Shown: positions 8,149 through 17,700 of the stretch, one piece after another
Numbering within the stretch: position 1 is the stretch's first letter
How the letters are laid out: the number at the start of each line of letters is the position of its first letter
Origin: an uncultured Bacteroidales bacterium
Lineage (GTDB): Bacteria; Bacteroidota; Bacteroidia; Bacteroidales; Paludibacteraceae
Reading direction: 5' to 3'
Length of the DNA stretch: 22,087 nt
Assembly (NCBI GenBank): GCA_902799875.1
Contig: CADCCH010000036.1
Location: 1 to 22,087, forward strand
Notes under the pieces: model-generated
What the model was told of the DNA's origin: nothing
Seen by the model: the letters and a program-made list of their open reading frames with translations, nothing else
Databases searched by the model: none
Made by a program: the position numbers and the translations under genes

Positions 8149-9926
8149 AAAGGATGTCTCTGATCTATATTCTGTTTGCTGCGCTCGTGATCAGTTCCTG
8201 CAACATCATCGAGCCGGACAATGACCCCGTCACCTATGGCGAGAGTTATATCCCGAATCTGCTTTCGACGGATAAGGCGGCGTATAAGCCCGGTGAGAAA
8301 GTCACTCTCTCGCTCAACAGCATGCCCGAAGGATCGGTCACGGTGCGTTATACCCATCTGGGCAAGATCCTCAAGCAGGAGCCGCTCTCTTCGTCCCGCT
8401 GGACATGGCAACCGCCTGCAGGGGATTTTCAGGGCTATATGGTGGAACTGCATAAGAATGTCAACGGACGCGATGAGGTGATCTCGTCTGTCGGTATAGA
8501 CGTGTCGTCTGAGCCGAGCCGCTTCCCGCGTAACGGTTTCCTCTCGACCTACGGCAAGATGTCCGCATCCGATATCGCCAACGTGCTTAATGATCTCAAC
8601 CGCTATCATATCAACTATGTGCAGTTCCAGGACTGGCATTGGAAGCACCATCATCCGCTGGCAGGTTCAGCTACCCAGCCGATGGACGTATGGACGGATA
8701 TTATCTCCCGTAACTGCTACCGCTCGACGGTACAGGGTTACATTGACGGTGCGCACAAGCGCGGTATGGTGACGCTCTTCTATAATCTCGGTTACGGTTG
8801 TCTGGAGGACTATGCGACGGATGATGTCAACCCCGAATGGCTGATGTACACCGACAAGTTGCATACGCATGTGGACAACCACCCGCTGGGCTCGCCCTTT
8901 AAGAGTGCGATCTACCTGACCGATCTGCATAACGACGGTTGGCGCGATTATCTGCGTGCCCGCAACGATGAGGTCTATTCGGTCTTCAATTTTGACGGCT
9001 GGCAGATCGACCAGTTAGGCGTGCGTCCGACGACCGTCTATGACTATAGCGGTAATGTCATCGACGTGCAGTCCGCTTTCGGATCGTTCATCGCTAATGA
9101 GAAAACCGCCCAACCGGACAAGCGTATCGTGATGAACGCCGTCGGTCAGTACGGTCAGCAGGGACAGATCGCTTCTGCGCCTGTCGATTTCTGCTACACC
9201 GAGGTATGGGAGCACAGCAATACGGACGGTTATGGTATTTTCTCCCGTATCATCACGGATAATGCGAACTGGTCCAACGGCAAGCAGACGGTCTTGGCGG
9301 CGTACCTCAATTACGATCTCGGTCTAAAAGGTCGCGGCTATTTCAATACGCCGGGTATCATCATGGCTACGGCTGCGGCTTCCGCATGGGGCGGTACGAT
9401 TCTCCAGATGGGCGAACATATGCTCTGTCATGAGTATTTCCCGGACGATAACCTCTCCATGACCGGTGAACTGAAACGCGCCATGATACGTTATTACGAT
9501 TTTGCGGTAGCGTATGAGAACCTCCTTCGCCCTGCTACGCCGGCTGGCGGCATCAACTCCGACTGGTACGGCGTGGACGTGACGAGCACCAGCGATTATG
9601 TATTCAATCAATGGGGACCGAAAGCGAACCAGATCGCTACGGTAGGTCGTCATCTGGACGACTGCGATGTGATCCATCTGCTCTCCTACCGCAATGCGAC
9701 GCACCTCGACTGGTGTGACTCGGACGGCGACCAGGCACCGCAGAGCCTTGTCAAGGATATACCGGTCTCTTTTGCCGTTAGTGCCCAACCGAGCCGTGTA
9801 TGGGTCGCTACACCGGATTATCAGCAGGGTGCTGCGCAGGAAGTAGAGTGGGAGTATAGCGGCGGTCAGTTGACCCTCACTGTACCTGCTATCCAATATT
9901 GGACCATGATTGTTGTTGAAAAATAA
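8145..9926 (+). CDS. GH66 endo-dextranase, surface lipoprotein
   Basis: Glycoside hydrolase family 66 enzyme expected to cut internal alpha-1,6 bonds of dextran at the cell surface. The 593-residue protein has lipobox LVISSC with Cys 19, an N-terminal beta-sandwich (about 35-122), a catalytic TIM barrel (about 125-460) and a C-terminal beta domain. Family motifs are clear: FDGWQIDQLG holds the predicted nucleophile Asp289, and DFCYTEVWE holds the predicted acid/base Glu353; upstream are NRYHINYVQFQDWHWKHH and LFYNLGYGC, typical of GH66. Some GH66 members are cyclodextran-forming transferases with an inserted CBM35 module; no such large insertion is visible here, so hydrolysis is favoured. It overlaps the SusE gene by four bases and is followed after 11 bases by GH97, which would finish the digestion in the periplasm. 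Confidence 0.9.
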   Translation: MKRMSLIYILFAALVISSCNIIEPDNDPVTYGESYIPNLLSTDKAAYKPGEKVTLSLNSMPEGSVTVRYTHLGKILKQEPLSSSRWTWQPPAGDFQGYMVELHKNVNGRDEVISSVGIDVSSEPSRFPRNGFLSTYGKMSASDIANVLNDLNRYHINYVQFQDWHWKHHHPLAGSATQPMDVWTDIISRNCYRSTVQGYIDGAHKRGMVTLFYNLGYGCLEDYATDDVNPEWLMYTDKLHTHVDNHPLGSPFKSAIYLTDLHNDGWRDYLRARNDEVYSVFNFDGWQIDQLGVRPTTVYDYSGNVIDVQSAFGSFIANEKTAQPDKRIVMNAVGQYGQQGQIASAPVDFCYTEVWEHSNTDGYGIFSRIITDNANWSNGKQTVLAAYLNYDLGLKGRGYFNTPGIIMATAAASAWGGTILQMGEHMLCHEYFPDDNLSMTGELKRAMIRYYDFAVAYENLLRPATPAGGINSDWYGVDVTSTSDYVFNQWGPKANQIATVGRHLDDCDVIHLLSYRNATHLDWCDSDGDQAPQSLVKDIPVSFAVSAQPSRVWVATPDYQQGAAQEVEWEYSGGQLTLTVPAIQYWTMIVVEK

Positions 9927-9931
9927 TATAA

Positions 9932-12115
<2,184 letters not shown>

Positions 12116-12159
12116 AACTATAATTAACCTAATTATTAACCATTAAAAAACATTGTATT

Positions 12160-12984
12160 ATGCGAAAGATTTTTTCCTTTTTCGTAGCAGTGATGGCAGT
12201 AAGCAGCCTCTCTGCAAAAAGCATTTACCTGCAAGTCAACGATGATTGGAAGTCCTACGGGGCAGTGTTCTTTGTTCACTCTTGGGGAGGAACCGCAGAT
12301 GCGGATGCCAAGTTAGCCCTTGTAGAGGGTGAGGAATATCTGTTCTCAGCAGAAATTCCTGATGACAACAACAACTTGCTTTTTGTCCGTGCACAGGGCG
12401 AAAGCGAGTCTATCCCATGGGGCACTGATGACCTCTGGACTCAAACCGGAGATCTTGTGATTCCTGATGGAAAAGACTGCTACTATCTGGTCGGTTGGAC
12501 GGACGGCGCATGGCTGTCACATGGCGATAGCCCTGCTATCTCTATCGTAGGTAATTTTGCCGAAGGGGCATGGGGACCGGAAGCGCACCCGATGACCATC
12601 GCCGAGGATAAAGCAAGCGCCAGCGCGACGTTTGCTCTGGAGGCAGGTACCTATGAGATGAAGGTATGGCTCGAAGGCTTCTATCTCAGCCTTAACGGCG
12701 AGGGCGAAACCCTATTCCAAATCCGCCGTGACTGGGATCATGCGGATAATGTTAATATTGTGAATGAAGGCCGTAACTTCGAACTCATCGTAGACCAAGC
12801 CGGTGATTACACCTTCACATGGACTTTAGCAAGCCAGAACCTCGTTGTCGCTTTCCCGGAACTTCCTTCGGCGGTGGAGACTATCCAGACGGAAGGCAAG
12901 TCCGTTAAACGTATCGTCAACGGCGAACTGCGTATCCTACGTGACGGCAAGTCCTTCAATGCCCTTGGCGCTGAAGTAAAATAA
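12160..12984 (+). CDS. Secreted protein with two glycan-binding-like modules and shared C-terminal tail
   Basis: The 274-residue protein has a type I signal peptide (MRKIFSFFVAVMAVSSLSA). Residues about 21-118 resemble a CBM26-like starch-binding module: IYLQVNDDWKSYGAVFF at the start, then LLFVRAQ and DDLWTQTGDL. Residues about 125-232 look like a second beta-sandwich module (ISIVGNFAEGAWG to GDYTFTWTLASQNLVVAF) similar to modules of the SusE-like and giant proteins here. The last 27 residues, KRIVNGELRILRDGKSFN to LGAEVK, match the tail of the proteins ending at 862 and 20075. No enzyme motif is seen. It starts 44 bp after the GH97 gene with no promoter-like TAnnTTTG in the gap, so it may be the last gene of the dextran operon, acting as an extra alpha-glucan binder. 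Binding specificity is inferred. Confidence 0.85.
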   Translation: MRKIFSFFVAVMAVSSLSAKSIYLQVNDDWKSYGAVFFVHSWGGTADADAKLALVEGEEYLFSAEIPDDNNNLLFVRAQGESESIPWGTDDLWTQTGDLVIPDGKDCYYLVGWTDGAWLSHGDSPAISIVGNFAEGAWGPEAHPMTIAEDKASASATFALEAGTYEMKVWLEGFYLSLNGEGETLFQIRRDWDHADNVNIVNEGRNFELIVDQAGDYTFTWTLASQNLVVAFPELPSAVETIQTEGKSVKRIVNGELRILRDGKSFNALGAEVK

Positions 12985-12990
12985 TCTTTT

Positions 12991-13036
12991 AGGGCTCCAG
13001 CCCTAACCAGCCTTGCGGCGTTGGCTCGCCGCAGGG
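12991..13036 (+). repeat. GC-rich double hairpin in the intergenic region
   Basis: AGGGCT (12991-12996) pairs with AGCCCT (12999-13004). Next to it CCTTGCGGCG (13011-13020) pairs with CGCCGCAGGG (13027-13036) through ten base pairs including one wobble. The composition contrasts strongly with the AT-rich DNA that follows. No T-run follows either stem, so it is not a classic terminator; it could end the upstream operon by another means or be a dispersed REP-like element. Confidence 0.5.
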
Positions 13037-13095
13037 TTACTAACGAGATCTTTGACATATTGGATTTACCGTAATATGAACTTGCCTTGGATATT

Positions 13096-13180
13096 GTCTA
13101 AAATTGCCAAAAATTACATATTTTAGACGGATGTTTCAAAAAAAATCGTCTAAAATTGCAAAATAATTGATGTTTTAGAC
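13096..13180 (+). repeat. Two 33-bp imperfect palindromes upstream of the ATPase promoter
   Basis: Copy 1 (13096-13128) and copy 2 (13148-13180) are both exactly 33 bp and both begin GTCTAAAATTGC and end TTTTAGAC, so each has complementary arms (GTCTAAAA and TTTTAGAC). The spacer between them is 19 bp. They end 7 bases before the -33 element of the ATPase promoter, a position suited to an operator or a DNA structure recognised by the ATPase/nuclease protein itself. Confidence 0.7.
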
Positions 13181-13187
13181 AAAAATA

Positions 13188-13219
13188 TTTGCAAATATTA
13201 GAATTTTTTCGTACCTTTG
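13188..13219 (+). promoter_or_regulatory. Bacteroidota-type promoter of the ATPase gene
   Basis: TTTG (13188-13191), 20 bases, then TACCTTTG (13212-13219). The predicted leader to ATG 13245 is about 20 bases. Confidence 0.75.
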
Positions 13220-13244
13220 CAGCGGATTTTAATTACTGAAAGAT

Positions 13245-14681
13245 ATGGAAATCATTGGAAGAAGCAAGGAAAAGCAAAGGTTGGAGGCGTTGTATAACTC
13301 CAAAGGTTCGGAGTTCCTGGTGGTTTATGGCAGACGCCGCGTAGGCAAAACCTACCTTGTTCGTCAGCATTTCGAGAACCGCTTTGCCTTTGTAACAACA
13401 GGCCTATACAAAAAGTCTCAAGAGGTGCAATTGACGCAATTTGCGATGGCACTGAATGAGTACTTTGAGATAGACATGCCTTCTTTTAACACATGGTTAG
13501 AAGCTTTTGCCGTACTCAAGAAATGTTTGCAGAACTCCAAGAGCAACCGTAAAGTGGTCTTTATTGATGAGATTTCATGGTTTGATACATCCGGTTCTGA
13601 TTTTATTGGGGCATTGGAATGGTTTTGGAATGGTTGGGCATCATCGCAGAGTGATATTTTCCTTATTGCTTGCGGTAGTGCGACCTCATGGATCGCGGAT
13701 AAACTGTTGTCAGACAAAGGTGGATTATTCAACCGCGCTACATGCCAGATGTTCCTACTTCCATTCACGCTACAAGAGACAGAACAATACTTGTTGTCGC
13801 GAGGTTTCAACTGGAACAGATACGATATAGCGGAGTGCTATATGGTGATGGGGGGGATTCCGTATTACTTGAATCAACTGGACGTTCAACAAACTTATGC
13901 AGCCAATGTGGATGAACTTTTTTTCAAGAAAAACGGTCGGCTGAAAGACGAGTTTGACCATTTGTATAAGATGCTGTTTGAGAACTCGTCGTATTATATC
14001 AAATTAGTAGAAGCCTTGTCTGAAAAGACGATGGGACTGACGCGCGATGAACTAAGCAAAGCGGCCAAGGTAGGCAATAATGGTCAGTTAACAAAAGCGT
14101 TGCGCGATTTAGTTAATTGTAATATCGTGCGCGGATATAACTACTTTGGCAAGGCCAAGAACGGCATCGTGTACCAGTTGTCCGATTATTTCACCCTATT
14201 TTACTTCCGATTCATCCGGCAGTACTATGGACGAGATGAGCATTTCTGGTCCTATACGATAGACCTTCCGGCACGGCGCACTTGGGCAGGATATACCTTC
14301 GAACAAGTATGCAAAGATCATATTGACCAAGTCAAGCATGCCATCGGTATTTGGGGAGTGGTGAGTGAACAATCTACGTGGTATTATAAGCCGGAGAAAG
14401 GATCAAGTGTCCGTGGAGCACAAATAGACATGCTCATTGCACGACGGGATCGTATCATCAATGTGTGCGAAATGAAGTTCTCGCAGAGTGAATATACAAT
14501 TGACAAGGATTATGAATTGCAGTTGCGTAATAAATTAGGTGCTTTCCGTGATGCGACAGGCACACACGATGCGCTTCATGTAACGATGATAACTACATAC
14601 GGCGTCAAACAAAACAGCCATAGTAGCATTGTCCAGTCGCAAGTCATGTTAGACGACCTCTTTCTTCCGAATAGAGAATGA
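13245..14681 (+). CDS. AAA-type ATPase with C-terminal nuclease-like (DUF234/PD-(D/E)XK) domain
   Basis: Member of the large family of stand-alone ATPases, abundant in Bacteroidales and archaea, whose cellular role is not established. The 478 residues contain a Walker A motif GRRRVGKT (29-36), Walker B VVFIDEIS (about 104-111), a sensor-like CGSATSW, and the family motif MGGIPYYL. A winged-helix-like region lies at about 245-300. The C-terminus (about 385-420) has GAQIDMLIARRD followed by NVCEMKFSQ, an Asp and E-x-K spacing consistent with a PD-(D/E)XK fold. ATG 13245 fits the promoter. The gene is monocistronic, with its own promoter, paired palindromes upstream and a terminator downstream, and looks more AT-rich than the carbohydrate genes on either side. 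This suggests independent acquisition. It has no evident link to dextran use. Confidence 0.88.
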   Translation: MEIIGRSKEKQRLEALYNSKGSEFLVVYGRRRVGKTYLVRQHFENRFAFVTTGLYKKSQEVQLTQFAMALNEYFEIDMPSFNTWLEAFAVLKKCLQNSKSNRKVVFIDEISWFDTSGSDFIGALEWFWNGWASSQSDIFLIACGSATSWIADKLLSDKGGLFNRATCQMFLLPFTLQETEQYLLSRGFNWNRYDIAECYMVMGGIPYYLNQLDVQQTYAANVDELFFKKNGRLKDEFDHLYKMLFENSSYYIKLVEALSEKTMGLTRDELSKAAKVGNNGQLTKALRDLVNCNIVRGYNYFGKAKNGIVYQLSDYFTLFYFRFIRQYYGRDEHFWSYTIDLPARRTWAGYTFEQVCKDHIDQVKHAIGIWGVVSEQSTWYYKPEKGSSVRGAQIDMLIARRDRIINVCEMKFSQSEYTIDKDYELQLRNKLGAFRDATGTHDALHVTMITTYGVKQNSHSSIVQSQVMLDDLFLPNRE

Positions 14682-14704
14682 TAAATATAGTTACTTAAAC
14701 GATT

Positions 14705-14740
14705 AAGCGGTAAATCCAATAGGCGGGTTTACCGCTTTTG
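14705..14740 (+). terminator. Rho-independent terminator after the ATPase gene
   Basis: A perfect 10-bp stem AAGCGGTAAA (14705-14714) and TTTACCGCTT (14728-14737), loop of 13 bases, ending in TTTTG. It lies 23 bases past the ATPase stop. Confidence 0.7.
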
Positions 14741-14777
14741 TATATGCAACGAACGAAACTTTAAAATATAAAATAAC

Positions 14778-17700
14778 ATGGAAAAACAAATGAAATTATT
14801 AACATGTTTGACGAAACCCCTCGTCCTCTTCGTGCTGCTGTTTACTTTGGGAGTGGGAGAGAGTTGGGCGGATATGTATCTGGCAGGCACCATGAATAGT
14901 TGGGCGCAAACTGATGCAACAAAGTTTGTGGATAATAAAATTGAGGTGACTTTGGATGCAGAAACGACTTACACTTTCAAAATTGTGGATGGGGATAAAT
15001 GGCGCTCATGTGATGCCTCTATTACCAATACTACTCTCAATTATGTGTTGGATAAAGAAAATGTGGACGGTCACAATATTTCTATTACCACAGGTGAAGC
15101 AGGAACGTACATTTTCCAGTACAGTTGGTATGATGACAAACACCATTTTTCTGTGTATTATCCTCAATCTCGTTTGAAAAAGAATACAGTTCTTTATTTT
15201 GACGGACGAAATAGTACGAAAGGATGGGGTACTTATACATGGGGAGCAAGATTTTTCTATAAATACTATGATAGCGGAGGTGACCATTCCAATCTTGATT
15301 GTACATCGGCTGTGGAAGACTATGTACATTATACAACAGTGCCAAATCATGATTACCTTGGTCAAATCCAAGTTGAAAGAAAGGATCCTAATAATATGGG
15401 TGGCACTCGCTGGAACTATGCAGCTGTTTGTTGTGCCTACAATCGTGCTAATAGCGGACAAAACTGTATGGCTATTTCCGATGATAATAAAGGTTGGGAT
15501 GACAACTTTACCCCCATTTGGACCACCTACTGTCCACCGATAAGTAGTGTAACCATGACGGATAATGGTTCAACGCTGTATGGCGGTAACGGTAGTGCAG
15601 GAACTCCTTATTTGATTGAAGCTGGTGATCCTATCAGAGTACATGTAACCGAAGCGGTTTCTGCTGTTGATGATGGGAATATGATTGCGAACTATCAATT
15701 CAAAGATGGAGCTTCTAATATTGGTGACGAGGGGATAGGTACATCAGCTTCGAAAACCTCCGGTAGTAGCGGAACGACGCACACTATTATTGTTGAGGCG
15801 AGAAATAAATATAATGGCGCGGCTGGCACCTTAGCAAGATGCACGTTGTATTATGAAACTAAAACCGTCTATACCGGATTAAGTGTAGCAAAGTCGGGTG
15901 ATGACAGCAAGGCAAGTGCTCCGACGATTTCTCAGACTTGGGCGATAGCTACCAATAGTGTGACGGTGACTGCGACTGTTCCGGACGGATATCGCTTCAC
16001 CGGTTGGACATCTTCCAATGGTTCTTTCGGAGATGCTACTGCATTAAGTACCACCTTTACGCCTACGGCAGATAATGCGGTTGCTACTGCTACGTATGCT
16101 TTGCGCTGGGCGATTGCTACAAGTTACGATAGTTGGAATACGAATGATCATATTATTGGTAATATATCAACTTCTGCCGGTGTTACAAGTGGATATGTGG
16201 ATATAACGCTTCCTGCGAATACTGATTATGAACTGAAAGTATTTGATAAAACCAATCATTGGTTAGGGCATACGACAAGTGGTGTTACACTGACTTATTC
16301 CAATTCTGGTACTAAGTATGCAATGGCAGAAGGCAATTATAATCTTGGCTTTACTACTGCCGGAGCGGGTTCGTATCGCTTCACATGGGATATTACGAAT
16401 TCTAAAGTTTCTGTCACTTACCCAACTTCGTACTACGTTACAGCTGCGGGCAACCCTGCTGCAGGCGGTACGGTAACGCCGAGTTCGGCAACGTATATGA
16501 GTACTTCTGTCGGCGGCGAGATTACCGCTACGCCTAACTACTCGCACTATTTCAACGGATGGACTTCCAGCGCGGGCGGTACATTCACGAGTGCATCTTC
16601 GGCTACTACAACTTTCAAACCGGCATCAGCCGCTGCAACCGTTACGGGTGCATTCCCGGAGCGCACGGCGTTCATCGAAGGTAACTTCCAAATATACAAT
16701 AGCACCCGTGCTACACGTACTAAAACCGGCGATAGTTGGCAAGATGCATCAACGGCTATCAAGATGACGTATGATGCTGGTAATAACCGCTATTATTTGC
16801 ATACCTATTCAACTCCGACCGAATTGCGTGAACAATTAAATAATGCAGGTGCTTTCTTCTATGTTAAAACCAGTACATCCAGTTCGTCTATTGCTGATGC
16901 TGCAACTTATAAGGCATATAATAGTGCTGCGCAAAGTCTCTCAGAATACGGATCTTCTCATTCATTATTAGTAACTACTGGCGAATCTGAACATGGTTTC
17001 AAGTTTACCGGTTCGGAAGACGGATATGTTATCATCTATTTCAATGGTACAAGTGTATGGTATGAGTTAGAGTGCGCCCTGTCGTACTACGGCGGTGATG
17101 GCGCAACAGGTGATGCTCCTGCGGCACGTACCTATTATGCATACGGATCTAACCAGACGGCTGCGGCTAACACCTATTCCAAAACCGGTTATACCTTCGA
17201 CCACTGGGATACCGCAAGCGATGATAGCGGTTCTGACTATGATGCCGGTGCTACAGACGTAGCAATGAACGCTCATGAGGTATGTCTCCATGCTATGTGG
17301 ACGATTAATAATCACGATATTACTTATACGGCGCCGAGTAATGGTTCTTATACCATCAAAGCAGGTGATGCTTCTGCCGTAAGTGAGAATGTTGGCGATG
17401 TAGATTATTCAACAACGGTTACTTTGGCAGCTACTCCGGCTTCGGGCTATTCATTCTCAAGTTGGTCTTTGACCGGAGCTACGGCTGCAGATGCTTCCAG
17501 TGCAAACACCACTTTCTCTATGCCGGATAATGATGTTACGGTAGCGGCTTCCTTTACAGAAGACAAGCATACTGTAACGGTTGAAGTAGGAAGTGCAGGT
17601 GGTGGCGTATTTAGTTACGGTGGTAGTAGTAGTTTGACAACAACGAACATTAGCGGCATTGGTATCAGTACCGCTACTGGAGATATTGTAGTAGATTCTA

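Noticed and set aside
13096..13180. Possible CRISPR array from two 33-bp repeats
   Set aside because: Only two copies, the inner sequence diverges, the spacer is 19 bp, no cas gene is near, and the copies abut a promoter.
13850..13856. Run of seven G in the ATPase gene as a phase-variation site
   Set aside because: The run encodes the Gly-Gly of the family motif MGGIPYYL and the frame is intact; seven bases is short for phase variation, so there is no positive evidence.
14737..14763. Promoter for the giant gene from TTTG and AAACTTTA
   Set aside because: The -7 match has two mismatches and the spacing is about 15 bases, so it does not meet the pattern of the other promoters.
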